Shown here in pieces: positions 28,383 to 37,550 of a stretch of 64,000 bases of DNA. The DNA lies in assembly GCA_021203545.1 (NCBI GenBank), contig JAJQAZ010000003.1:113646-177645 (forward strand). The letters run 5' to 3'. The notes beneath the pieces are model-generated. The model did not search any database. It was not told where the DNA came from and worked only from the letters and a program-made list of their open reading frames with translations. Origin of the DNA: Tannerellaceae bacterium. Lineage in GTDB: Bacteria; Bacteroidota; Bacteroidia; Bacteroidales; Tannerellaceae. The position numbers and the translations under genes are program-made. Position 1 is the stretch's first letter; every line of letters starts with the position of its first letter.

Positions 28383-28390
28383 TACCTTTG
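28383..28390 (+). promoter_or_regulatory. -7 element of typA
   Basis: TACCTTTG matches the consensus; a T-rich stretch with TTTTTTTG at 28358-28365 lies at about the -33 position. The start codon is at 28411. Confidence 0.65.
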
Positions 28391-28410
28391 CCCCCAATAA
28401 ATTACTTTCA

Positions 28411-30210
28411 ATGCAAAACATTAGAAATATTGCGATTATCGCGCACGTGGATCACGGCAAAACAACCCTTGTTGATAAAATGCTTTTAGCCGGACAGCTT
28501 TTCCGGGAAGGCCACGATGATCTGGACCAGTTTCTGGACAGCAACGATCTGGAACGGGAAAGGGGAATTACTATTCTGGCGAAGAATGTATCTATCCAGT
28601 ATAAAGATCATAAAATAAATATTATTGATACTCCGGGGCACGCCGATTTCGGAGGTGAAGTAGAGCGGGTGTTGAATATGGCAGACGGCTGTTTGCTGTT
28701 GGTTGACGCTTTTGAAGGGCCTATGCCGCAGACCCGTTTCGTTTTACAGAAGGCTTTGCAATTAGGCTTGAAACCGATTGTGGTTATTAATAAGGTAGAT
28801 AAACCAAACTGCCGCCCTTCGGAAGTGCAGGAAATGGTGTTTGACCTGATGTTTAGCCTGGATGCTACGGAAGAACAGTTGGATTTCCCTACTATCTACG
28901 GTTCGGCTAAACAGGGCTGGATGTCTCTGGACTGGAATAAGCCTGAAACTAATATATTTACACTGCTGGATGCTATTATTGAACACATTCCGGCTCCGGA
29001 GGTGATAGAAGGTACTACACAAATGTTGATTACTTCGCTGGATTTCTCTAAATATGTAGGACGTATCGCAGTAGGACGTGTACATCGCGGAGAGGTGAAA
29101 GAAGGCCAGGATGTGATGCTGTGCAAACGCGATGGCACAATGGTTAAATCGCGTATTAAGGAGGTTAATATATTTGAAGGACTGGGACGTACAAAAGTAT
29201 CTGCTGTACAGTCGGGAGATATTTGCGCATTGATAGGTATTGAAGGGTTTGAAATTGGTGAAACGATTGCGGATATAAATGAGCCGGAACCGCTGCCAAC
29301 GATAGCGATTGACGAACCAACGATGTCCATGTTGTTTACTATTAATAATTCACCGTTTTTTGGTAAAGACGGTAAATTTGTTACTTCACGACATATTTTT
29401 GAACGTTTACAAAAAGAATTGGATAAGAACCTGGCTCTTCGTGTGGTTCCTACTGATTCGGCTGATTCGTGGCTGGTATATGGCCGGGGTGTACTTCACC
29501 TGTCGGTACTTATTGAAACCATGCGCCGCGAAGGCTATGAGTTGCAGGTAGGACAACCACAGGTTATTATCAAACATGTAGACGGAGTAAAACATGAACC
29601 GGTTGAACAGTTGACGATCAATCTGCCGGAAGAGTTTTCAAGCCGTATCATTGATATTGTTACCAAACGAAAAGGTGAAATGACGATGATGGAGAGTAAA
29701 AACGACCGGATGCATCTGGAGTTTACAATTCCTTCACGTGGTATTATCGGTTTGAATAATTCAATTCTGACAGCTTCTGCCGGCGAGGCAATTGTGGCAC
29801 ACCGTTTTCTGGAATACCAACCCTGGAAAGGAGATATAGAGCGCAGAATGAATGGTTCTATTATCACTATGGAAACCGGAACCGCCTATGCCTATGCACT
29901 TAATAACCTGCAGTCGCGCGGACGTTTCTTTATTTCACCACAGGAAGATGTGTATGCCGGACAGGTTGTAGGCGAACATTCGAAAGAGGGTGATCTGGTA
30001 GTGAATGTTACCAAATCAAAGAAACTGACCAATATGCGTGCATCGGGTTCAGATGATAAAACTTCGCTGGCACCGCCGGTAGTATTCAGTCTGGAAGATG
30101 CGTTGGAGTATATCAAAACAGATGAATATGTAGAGATTACTCCGAATTACATGCGCATGCGTAAAATCCTGTTGGATGAAAACGAACGGAAAAGACAGAG
30201 TAAACAGTAA
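28411..30210 (+). CDS. typA: ribosome-associated GTPase TypA/BipA
   Basis: The frame is open from 28348, but the promoter at 28383 and the family start MQNIRNIAIIAHVDHGKTTL fix ATG 28411, giving 599 residues. GTPase motifs are complete: AHVDHGKTT (G1), DTPGHADFGGEVERV (G3), NKVDKPNC (G4) and the SAKQGW region (G5). EF-G-like domains III and V and the BipA C-terminal domain (FFISPQEDVYAGQVVGEHSK, NMRASGSDDKTSLAPP) follow. BipA binds 70S ribosomes and helps 50S assembly and stress adaptation. No lesions. Confidence 0.97.
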   Translation: MQNIRNIAIIAHVDHGKTTLVDKMLLAGQLFREGHDDLDQFLDSNDLERERGITILAKNVSIQYKDHKINIIDTPGHADFGGEVERVLNMADGCLLLVDAFEGPMPQTRFVLQKALQLGLKPIVVINKVDKPNCRPSEVQEMVFDLMFSLDATEEQLDFPTIYGSAKQGWMSLDWNKPETNIFTLLDAIIEHIPAPEVIEGTTQMLITSLDFSKYVGRIAVGRVHRGEVKEGQDVMLCKRDGTMVKSRIKEVNIFEGLGRTKVSAVQSGDICALIGIEGFEIGETIADINEPEPLPTIAIDEPTMSMLFTINNSPFFGKDGKFVTSRHIFERLQKELDKNLALRVVPTDSADSWLVYGRGVLHLSVLIETMRREGYELQVGQPQVIIKHVDGVKHEPVEQLTINLPEEFSSRIIDIVTKRKGEMTMMESKNDRMHLEFTIPSRGIIGLNNSILTASAGEAIVAHRFLEYQPWKGDIERRMNGSIITMETGTAYAYALNNLQSRGRFFISPQEDVYAGQVVGEHSKEGDLVVNVTKSKKLTNMRASGSDDKTSLAPPVVFSLEDALEYIKTDEYVEITPNYMRMRKILLDENERKRQSKQ

Positions 30211-30354
30211 CAGATTGCTACAAATCCGTTCTTTTTGCTAACACAGGCCTTTTGCTAAACAGGCAAACCAGCGGATCAAAAGAGTATAGATATACGTTGT
30301 TAAGACGTTCAAAGTACGTTTTTGGCAGTTAAAAAATACGTTGACAAATGAAAA

Positions 30355-30436
30355 AAAGGACCGGTGCTTTGCCCAAAAAGCACCGGTTCTTTCCTTTAAA
30401 AGCATCAATGCTTTCCATGAAAAGGACCGGTGCTTT
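30355..30436 (+). terminator. typA terminator region with two competing hairpins
   Basis: AAAGGACCGGTGCTTT occurs at 30355-30370 and again at 30421-30436. Its inverted copy AAAGCACCGGTTCTTT lies between them at 30377-30392, so it can pair with either side but not both. T-rich tracts follow both stems. A small palindrome AAAGCAT/ATGCTTT sits at 30398-30413. The rest of the 510-bp gap to 30720 is a family B element and no gene. Confidence 0.65.
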
Positions 30437-30528
30437 TATTTTAGCCCGTTTTTGGATGCTTTTTAGAGCTAAAAGCGCCTGAAATAAGAAGGCTTGAGAG
30501 ATATCAAAAAGCAGGATAATGGCTATTT

Positions 30529-30696
30529 CCGGTAACACTACTCCCGGATTGCGCTATATGCTTTTCTAAATCCGGTTTCTTTTTGTTTATATAAGAGGTT
30601 AAAAAGTAACAATCCGGAAAAACTAAACTCCGCGAGAATCGTTTCTATTCTTTTACTCTGTAAGATAGTCCAGAATAAGCGATTCTCGCGGAGTTT
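30529..30696. repeat. dispersed intergenic element, family B copy 1
   Basis: The element begins CCGGTAACAC, has CTTTTTGTTT near 30581, and ends in a large inverted repeat: AAACTCCGCGAGAATCG (30625-30641) with its exact reverse complement at 30680-30696. Two related copies lie at 41761-41880 and 55344-55510. No coding capacity is evident. Confidence 0.7.
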
Positions 30697-30720
30697 AAAT
30701 ATCAATTTGTCAGACCATCT

Positions 30721-32982
30721 TTATTTTGACGGAATGTTACTCATATCAAATATGAGGGTACCTCCTGCCACAATATCTTTATGGGTGAAGAATGGGGTAT
30801 CCAGACGTTTGCCGTTAAGAGTTACCTGCCGGACGTATCTGTTTTCCGGGGAGTTGTTGTTTATCACAATTTCAAACGTTCCGCCTGCTACCGGTATCCG
30901 GGCACGGTCTACTATGGGACGGCCAATGGTATACACCGGATCGCCGGGACATACCTGATAAAATCCTAACGCGCTCATCACATACCATGCGGACATCTGT
31001 CCGCAATCTTCGTTACCGATAATTCCTTCCGGAGCCGGCAGGTAGAATTCGCGCAGGATGTAATCAATATATTCCTGTCCTTTCCAGGGCGAACCGGTCC
31101 AGTTATAAAGATAGGCCATGTGATGGCTGGGTTCGTTACCGTGTGCATATTGCCCGATCAGTCCGGTAATATCGCCGGAAGCATTTTCTCCGTCAATCTG
31201 TGAAGAGGTGGTGAAAAGCGTATCCAAACGGGCTTCCAATTCTTTGCTTCCTCCTATCTCCGCAATGAAATTATCCATATCATGTGGTACAAAGAAACTC
31301 CACTGAAACGCGTTCCCTTCGGTATAATCGCTTTCCATATGGGATGAATAACGGGGATTGAACGGTATACGGAAGGAACCATCCGCCATTACGCCACGCA
31401 TCATTTTTGTTTCCGGGTCAAGATAACGTTTATAATACCCAGCCTTCTCCCGGTAAGCCGCTGCAATTGAATCCAGTCCGGCCTGTTCCGCCAGCAAAGA
31501 AATACACCAGTCATAGTAAGCCATTTCAAGCCCCCATGATACCGATTCGGGAACCTTATCGGCCGGAACATATCCATACTTTTCTTTATAATAGGGATGC
31601 ATCGTAATCAGGTCGAGTTCGCGGGTACCCTTGAACTTTTCCGCCAGGTCCTCCCGGTAAACAGAAGAACGTACACCGGCTTCTGTCCAGAGGGACAGAT
31701 CGCCGGTATGCAACTCTTTCGCTACCAGATCCGCCAGAACCGAAACAGCGGGATACCCCACCATACAACCTGTATAATTAGAGGCCAACGGCCATTTAGG
31801 CAGAATGGTTCCTTCCTTATACCCCTGCACAAGCACATTTCCCCATTCGGCAGCCAGATCAGGCTTAATGATAGTCATCAACGGATGAAGGGCCCGGAAG
31901 GTATCCCACAAAGAGAATACGGAATAATTGGTATAGCCCGGTTCTGCCATGCGTACCCGTTTATCCATACCCAGATAACGCCCGTCTGCATCCTGATACG
32001 CATACGGAGCAATCATAGTATGGTACAGGGCCGTATAGAAATTCTTACGGATAGCCGGATCGGTTGTTTCAATCTGTATCCGGTTTAGCTCTTCATTCCA
32101 TATCTGTTCCGACTGGTAGCGAACGGCTTCGAAATCCCAATGGGGTAATTCGGTTATCAGATTACGCTCCGCACCGTCGGTATTTACCGGTGAAATGGTT
32201 ACTTTTACATACAGAGGCTGATCGCTGTCAAAGAATTTATAATGGAATTTCAGATCCTGGGCACTGTTCACCCGCAGGAACAGAGAGTCGTCCCGCAACG
32301 TACCGTCCATATACTGGTACAACGTTTCAATAGGTTCGGAAAAAACAATCCGGTACGACACACTGTGATCGTGCGCCCAACCACGGCTCTTAATGGTACC
32401 TTCTATAATAGAATCATTCACCAGCAGGTATTCGTTGCCGGTAATGCTATGCCCCCAGTTAGGTTGCAATACATGACCCAGGTCCAGCATCACCCGCCGG
32501 TCCGAAGCATCATCAAACGTATATTTATGAAACCCAACCCGGTTGGTAGACGTCAGTTCTACTTTAACCCCGAAATTATCCAGCTTAACACTATAATATC
32601 CCGGCGAAGCCTTTTCAGTCTCTTTCCTGAACGTAGCCACCGGTTTTATTCCGTGCGAACCCGAATAAGGCAACAAAGCCACATCACCCAGATCGCCAAT
32701 ACCCGTTCCGGAAAGATGTGTATGGCTGAAAGCATAAATCACGGAATCTTCATAGTGGTATCCGCTACTTGCATCCCAACCCATCATATGGGTATCAGGG
32801 CTTAACTGTACCAGGGCATACGGACGGGTAGGACCCGGAAATGTATGACCGTGAAATCCTGTTCCGATAAAAGGATCTACATACTGCGTCAGATCAGGCA
32901 GTACCTCATCATCGGAAGAGGTGTTACAACTGCCGGCCAGAAAAAGAATGGCGATAAGAAAAAGAATACCTATGTTTTTCAT
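30721..32982 (-). CDS. GH92 alpha-mannosidase lipoprotein
   Basis: The 753-residue protein has a lipoprotein signal (LFLIAILFLAGSC, Cys19) and is full length for GH92. The N-terminal beta-sandwich holds YVDPFIGTGFHGHTFPGPTR, and the catalytic barrel has GNEDCGQMSAWYVMSALGFY, with the conserved acid and calcium-ligand residues. GH92 enzymes are calcium-dependent exo-alpha-mannosidases, usually alpha-1,2, and act on yeast mannan or host N-glycans. Its ATG overlaps the stop of the preceding porin-like gene (ATGA at 32979-32982), so the two are translated together, which suggests that the porin-like protein serves glycan or product passage. Confidence 0.95.
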   Translation of the reverse strand: MKNIGILFLIAILFLAGSCNTSSDDEVLPDLTQYVDPFIGTGFHGHTFPGPTRPYALVQLSPDTHMMGWDASSGYHYEDSVIYAFSHTHLSGTGIGDLGDVALLPYSGSHGIKPVATFRKETEKASPGYYSVKLDNFGVKVELTSTNRVGFHKYTFDDASDRRVMLDLGHVLQPNWGHSITGNEYLLVNDSIIEGTIKSRGWAHDHSVSYRIVFSEPIETLYQYMDGTLRDDSLFLRVNSAQDLKFHYKFFDSDQPLYVKVTISPVNTDGAERNLITELPHWDFEAVRYQSEQIWNEELNRIQIETTDPAIRKNFYTALYHTMIAPYAYQDADGRYLGMDKRVRMAEPGYTNYSVFSLWDTFRALHPLMTIIKPDLAAEWGNVLVQGYKEGTILPKWPLASNYTGCMVGYPAVSVLADLVAKELHTGDLSLWTEAGVRSSVYREDLAEKFKGTRELDLITMHPYYKEKYGYVPADKVPESVSWGLEMAYYDWCISLLAEQAGLDSIAAAYREKAGYYKRYLDPETKMMRGVMADGSFRIPFNPRYSSHMESDYTEGNAFQWSFFVPHDMDNFIAEIGGSKELEARLDTLFTTSSQIDGENASGDITGLIGQYAHGNEPSHHMAYLYNWTGSPWKGQEYIDYILREFYLPAPEGIIGNEDCGQMSAWYVMSALGFYQVCPGDPVYTIGRPIVDRARIPVAGGTFEIVINNNSPENRYVRQVTLNGKRLDTPFFTHKDIVAGGTLIFDMSNIPSK

Positions 32983-34211
32983 TGTGCGTTAAAAATAATA
33001 GGTAAGTAAAATAATATCCGGTGATTGGTTACTGCGTCCGTATTTTTAACCTTTCCGGTTTTCAGTTCGGTGTCTCCATACCAGGCAGTAGTTACATTAT
33101 ACTCGACCCCGGCCTTCCAGTGAGGCAGGTTATAGGAAACATGAGCCATACCCGATGCCAGCTGGTCAATATCGATACCGGAACCATAATAAGTAGTATT
33201 TACTAACTCATCTTTGGTTCCCAGGTTTTTGGAATAACCCGCAAAAAGACCGTATTGCCAGGTTCTGCCGTAAACCACATTCAACCAGGAGGTAGAAAAC
33301 CGGCTGGCGGTATAATCCTGTTTCCCGGTGCGCTGGTCAATAGCAGAGATACCATATCCACCCAACATATTGGTATGCCCCAGATTAGAGGCAAGCAATG
33401 TCTTACCGGCAAATGTCCAGTCACGAATACTATAACGGGCCTGTGCCATATAAGAGAATGTAGTAAGACGTTCGTCCACTTTATATTTTGTTTTATCAGC
33501 CAACTCTGACTCGGTTCTGGGTTTCAGCGAAAGCATTTCCACACCGACACCCCCAATAAAACCATTGTTTCTGTAATTAATGCCTGCAAACAGCTCCGGA
33601 ATAAGCCCGTTTTTAATATACTCCTCACTTTTATTAGAAGGACCCGGACTTAATGACATCAATTGGTAAACAGCCGCCCCGGTAAATTCGAAACGGGAAG
33701 TTCTGTAATCGTAACGAAGTTGTGTACTACGGTTAAACGGCTGAAAAGGCGAACCGGTACAAAGATTGATAGTTTCGGGAAACAGTCCCCACAACGGATG
33801 CCAGGTTTGCCCCAGCAGCAGGTTCAATCCGCTTTCCCAGTTCAGGTTGATATAGGCCTGACGGAGACGGAACAGATAGGGATTCGCGGAAGTTCCTCCG
33901 AAATCGCCCTCTATTTTTGCGGAAGTACGGGCCTTCCCAAGCCAGGGACCTGCTACATCTATTCCTAAGCGCGCAGTTAAAGCATAAAATCCGGTGTTGG
34001 GCACTGCATTCAGGTCTTTTCCGTCGGCATCCGGATCTTTCTTATCCGGATACATATAAAAAATACCATCTATAGCTTCCACATTGCTACGGGAGTTATA
34101 AAACAGGTCGCCCCGCACAAAGCCATAAAATTTATAGGAGAAATTATCCCGTTGCGCCTGGCAGGGCAGGGAAAGTAAAATTGCAAATAGAGTGACTACC
34201 GTTGCTCTCAT
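32979..34211 (-). CDS. outer-membrane porin-like protein
   Basis: The frame opens at 34331 but the signal peptide begins at ATG 34211 (MRATVVTLFAILLSLPCQAQ), giving 410 residues. The mature part alternates polar and aromatic residues as in a beta-barrel (SYKFYGFVRGDLFYNSRS, SAKIEGDFGG, AGVEYNVTTAWYGDTEL) and ends in a strand with hydrophobic residues (HRILFYLPIIF). It resembles DcaP/OprP-like porins of Bacteroidota; the substrate is not known. It overlaps the GH92 start by 4 bp, so both are in one operon. TACCTTTA on the minus strand at about 34256-34263 may be its promoter. No lesions. Confidence 0.75.
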   Translation of the reverse strand: MRATVVTLFAILLSLPCQAQRDNFSYKFYGFVRGDLFYNSRSNVEAIDGIFYMYPDKKDPDADGKDLNAVPNTGFYALTARLGIDVAGPWLGKARTSAKIEGDFGGTSANPYLFRLRQAYINLNWESGLNLLLGQTWHPLWGLFPETINLCTGSPFQPFNRSTQLRYDYRTSRFEFTGAAVYQLMSLSPGPSNKSEEYIKNGLIPELFAGINYRNNGFIGGVGVEMLSLKPRTESELADKTKYKVDERLTTFSYMAQARYSIRDWTFAGKTLLASNLGHTNMLGGYGISAIDQRTGKQDYTASRFSTSWLNVVYGRTWQYGLFAGYSKNLGTKDELVNTTYYGSGIDIDQLASGMAHVSYNLPHWKAGVEYNVTTAWYGDTELKTGKVKNTDAVTNHRILFYLPIIFNAQ

Positions 34212-34370
34212 AAAAAATGTATTGTTTGTTTTTGATTTTCCCGGTTTTAGCGTGTAAAGGTAACTATTTTTGATAATACCATTTGAATACCGGAATATTA
34301 TTTGTTTCTTTGCTGATAACCTGTAACCCAAAAGACATATAAACTTTTAAATTATCATTTATATAGTATC

Positions 34371-35734
34371 ATGAAAACGAAAAAATTTCTTTTAGAAGAG
34401 AAAGACATCCCTACCGCGTGGTATAATATCGCCGCGGATATGAAAAACAAACCGCTTCCTTTCCTTCATCCGGGAACAAAACAACCGATCAAACCGGAAG
34501 ATTTGTATCCGATCTTTGCAAAATCCCTGGCACATCAGGAGATGAACGATACAGATTCGTGGATCGAGACACCGGACGAAGTACGCGAAATGTATCGCAT
34601 CTGGCGTCCTACTCCGCTGGTGCGGGCCTATGGCCTGGAAAAAGCCCTGGATACACCTGCACATATCTATTTTAAAAATGAAAGTGTAAGCCCGGTAGGA
34701 TCACACAAACTAAACTCTGCCATTCCACAGGCTTACTTCTGTAAACAGGAAGACATTACCAATATAACCACCGAGACCGGTGCCGGACAATAGGGAGCTG
34801 CCTGTCGTACGCCGCCAAAGTATATGGCCTGGAACTGGCTGTATATATGGTAAAGATCAGTTACGAACAGAAACCTTACCGCCGTTCCATCATGCAGACA
34901 TTTGGTGCGCAGGTGATCGCATCGCCCAGTATGAGTACGAAAGCCGGACGTAAGATATTAACTGACAATCCTATGTACCAGGGTAGCCTGGGTACTGCCA
35001 TTTCGGAAGCAGTAGAGCTGGCTCTGGAAACTCCGAATTGTAAATATACACTGGGTAGTGTACTCAACCATGTAATGCTTCACCAGACAGTGATCGGGCT
35101 GGAAGCAGAAAAGCAGATGGAAATGGCCGGCGAATATCCGGACATTGTGATCGGTTGCTTTGGGGGAGGCTCTAACTTCTCCGGAATCTCTTTCCCCTTC
35201 CTGCGGCATAAAATTAACGAAGGACGGGATATCCGGGTGATTGCTGCCGAACCTGCATCGTGTCCTAAGCTGACCCGGGGTGAATTCCAGTATGACTTTG
35301 GTGACGAAACCGGTTATACTCCGCTGATTCCTATGTTTACGCTGGGACATACTTTCTCGCCGGCGCATATTCATGCCGGTGGACTCCGTTACCACGGAGC
35401 CGGAGCACTGGTGAGCCAGTTACGGAAAGACGGTATGATAGAGGCTGTTGATATTAAGCAGTTGGATACATTCAGTGCGGCTACCCTGTTTGCACAGGCT
35501 GAAGGAATTATCCCTGCACCGGAATCAGCCCACGCGATTGCGGCGGCTATCCGTGAAGCCAACCAGGCAAAAGATGAAGGTGTACAAAAAACAATCCTGT
35601 TCAACTTGTCAGGACATGGATTGATTGATATGACGGCATACGACCAGTATATTTCAGGCGATTTGGTTAACTATGAAATTTCTGACGCAGAGATTTCCGG
35701 GAATCTGGATAAACTGGAGAAGATTGTAAAATAA
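34371..35734 (+). pseudogene. TrpB2-type tryptophan synthase beta chain, broken twice
   Basis: The first frame gives 140 residues with the TrpB2-type N-terminus (WRPTPLVRAYGLEKALDTPA) and the PLP lysine in PVGSHKLNSAIPQ. It stops at TAG 34791-34793 after TETGAGQ, where TrpB2 proteins have Trp (QWG). Eight bases later one C is missing near 34801 (GCCTGTCG instead of GCCCTGTCG), shifting the frame. From there AAKVYGLELAVYMVKISYEQ to the normal end at 35734 follows. Repaired length is about 455 residues. The intact enzyme would join indole and serine to give tryptophan. Two independent lesions within 12 bp argue against a single read error. A terminator follows. Confidence 0.9.
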
Positions 35735-35758
35735 ACACACAAGTTACAATATGTAAGC

Positions 35759-35800
35759 AGCGCCGCCAGCAGATTCACATCTCCGGGCGGCGCTTTATTT
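35759..35800 (+). terminator. terminator after trpB
   Basis: AGCGCCGCC (35759-35767) pairs with GGCGGCGCT (35786-35794), followed by TTATTTT. Confidence 0.85.
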
Positions 35801-35827
35801 TAGTGTATTTATAAGTGTTATATTAAT

Positions 35828-36238
35828 CTATGAAAAAATTTCTTCATACTCCGTAAGAGGAAAAATAAGTTGTTGTTCATTCAAACTGTAATTACTTTTC
35901 TGTGCGTCCCACATTCCGTAGGTAGAATGTACCTCTCCTGCAGTTTCGTCATACGTATAGGAGATGCGATAGAAAGGCAACCATTCATCCTTAGTTTTAT
36001 TCCAACGCCAGGCTATCTTTTCCTCTACTTTTCCGTTCTCATTATAAACAAAATCAAACTTCATTTGTTTGTTTAACAGGTTATTATCCTGCACATATAC
36101 GACCTTCGAAACGATCATCCCATTTTCTTCCTGTGTATCATACACATAATTACGGGGAGTTTTTCCCTCTACTAAATTACTACCGGCTAAAAACAGAAGC
36201 ATCAGCAGCGTGCACGGAATAGAGTGTAACAATTTCAT
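35828..36238 (-). CDS. small secreted DUF3836-like protein
   Basis: The frame opens at 36277 but ATG 36238 begins a signal peptide (MKLLHSIPCTLLMLLFLAGS), giving 136 residues. The mature part has short repeats of the form VYNENGKVEEKIAWRWN and SYTYDETAGEVHSTYGMWD, as in the DUF3836 family of Bacteroidales. Function unknown. It stands alone between convergent trpB and a divergent isomerase-like gene. The 313 bp upstream to 36551 are A/T-rich and contain only promoters as far as I can see. Confidence 0.7.
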   Translation of the reverse strand: MKLLHSIPCTLLMLLFLAGSNLVEGKTPRNYVYDTQEENGMIVSKVVYVQDNNLLNKQMKFDFVYNENGKVEEKIAWRWNKTKDEWLPFYRISYTYDETAGEVHSTYGMWDAQKSNYSLNEQQLIFPLTEYEEIFS

Positions 36239-36509
36239 ACCATTAAATTTTATATCAGGTTTGACAATATGACGCAAATATAGGGAGTATATCCGGATTA
36301 AACTACCATTTTGACACCAAAATGATAGTTAAAATGATTTAATTAACAATCAGCGCACATAGCAGATATAAATAAAATATTATTTTGCTTACAATTTGAA
36401 AGTAAATAAGATTTTTATTTAAACTTTTCTATTTATCCGGGAGGTTTATTATCTCTTCTTTTACTTTTAGATTTTTCTCTTTCAGCGGCAGGTTTTAACA
36501 GATAAAGTT

Positions 36510-36517
36510 TATATTTG
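36510..36517 (+). promoter_or_regulatory. -7 element of the isomerase-like gene
   Basis: TATATTTG matches TAnnTTTG and lies 34 bp before ATG 36552. Confidence 0.55.
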
Positions 36518-36551
36518 TAAAAACATAATTATCTATTTATTACCATACATC

Positions 36552-37430
36552 ATGAAAAACATCTCCAGAAGAACAGCTCTTAAAACAGTATTGGCAGGTA
36601 GTGCTTCGCTTGCAGTAACAGGACTGGGGGCAACAGTAACAGATAAAAAACGTAAGACAAAAGAACCGTTAAAAGGAAATATTCGCCATTCGGTCAGCAA
36701 ATGGTGTTTCGGGGAATATGATCTGGCTGAATTTTGCGGTATTTGCAAAGAGATCGGGATCGAATCCATTGAATTGCTGGATCCACATGAATGGCCGGTT
36801 GTACAAAGTCACGGGTTAACAGTTGCTATGACACAGGGTGCCGGACTGGGGATTGACCGGGGATTCAATGATCCGTCTCTGCATGATGAATTAGTAGCCA
36901 GTTATGAAAAAGTAATCCCTATGGTAGCCGAAGCCGGTTTAACCAACCTGATCTGTTTCTCCGGCCGCCGTAATGGAGTGACTGATTTGCAGGGTTGGGA
37001 AAACTGCGAGAAAGGGTTGAAACGTATCACCCCTATCGCCGAAAAATACAATGTAGTACTAACCATGGAACTACTGAACAGCGTAGGGCACAAAGATTAT
37101 CTGTGTGATCATACAGTTTGGGGTGTAGAACTCTGCCGCCGGGTTGGTTCGCCCAACTTTAAACTGCTATACGATATTTACCATATGCAGATTATGGAGG
37201 GAAATATCATTGAACATATCCAAAAATACCACTCTTATTTCTCACATATCCACACCGGAGGTAACCCCGGACGGAACGAAATAGACGAAACACAGGAGTT
37301 ATACTATCCCGCCATTATGAAAGCAATCGTAGAAACCGGATACAAAGGCTTCGTAGGCCAGGAATTCGTTCCGAAACAACCGGATAAAATAGCCTCCCTG
37401 GAAAAATGCATCCGCATTTGTGATGTGTGA
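36552..37430 (+). CDS. Tat-exported xylose isomerase-like TIM-barrel protein (hydroxypyruvate isomerase-like)
   Basis: The 292-residue protein starts with a Tat-type signal (SRRTALKTVLAGSASLAVTG). The rest is an AP endonuclease 2/sugar-phosphate isomerase TIM barrel: IGIESIELLDPHEWPVVQSH, VVLTMELLNSVGHKDYLCDH (metal-binding Glu), FKLLYDIYHMQIMEGNII (Asp and His), HIHTGGNPGRNEIDETQELY and GYKGFVGQEFVPKQ. This pattern is closest to hydroxypyruvate isomerase-like proteins, which in Bacteroidota are often exported and of unknown substrate. Monocistronic; a perfect 28-bp inverted repeat follows. Confidence 0.85.
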   Translation: MKNISRRTALKTVLAGSASLAVTGLGATVTDKKRKTKEPLKGNIRHSVSKWCFGEYDLAEFCGICKEIGIESIELLDPHEWPVVQSHGLTVAMTQGAGLGIDRGFNDPSLHDELVASYEKVIPMVAEAGLTNLICFSGRRNGVTDLQGWENCEKGLKRITPIAEKYNVVLTMELLNSVGHKDYLCDHTVWGVELCRRVGSPNFKLLYDIYHMQIMEGNIIEHIQKYHSYFSHIHTGGNPGRNEIDETQELYYPAIMKAIVETGYKGFVGQEFVPKQPDKIASLEKCIRICDV

Positions 37431-37442
37431 AAACAGCTAAAA

Positions 37443-37541
37443 GCACACAGATGACACAGATCAAACAGATGACCACAAGATTATATATTTATAAAAAATA
37501 ATTATCTATATAAATCTGTTTGATCTGTGTCATCTGTGTGC
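37443..37541. repeat. family A palindrome with perfect 28-bp arms between convergent genes
   Basis: Bases 37443-37470 (GCACACAGATGACACAGATC...) are the exact reverse complement of 37514-37541. The 43-bp centre is A/T-rich. It fills the space between two convergent genes and probably works as a two-way terminator. Confidence 0.8.
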
Positions 37542-37550
37542 CTCTTCTGA

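Noticed and set aside
15168..35734. Stop-codon reassignment to Trp (alternative genetic code)
   Set aside because: Both TAG and TGA replace Trp, while TGA ends normal genes here (for example the flippase and pyk) and TAG ends the GH105 gene.
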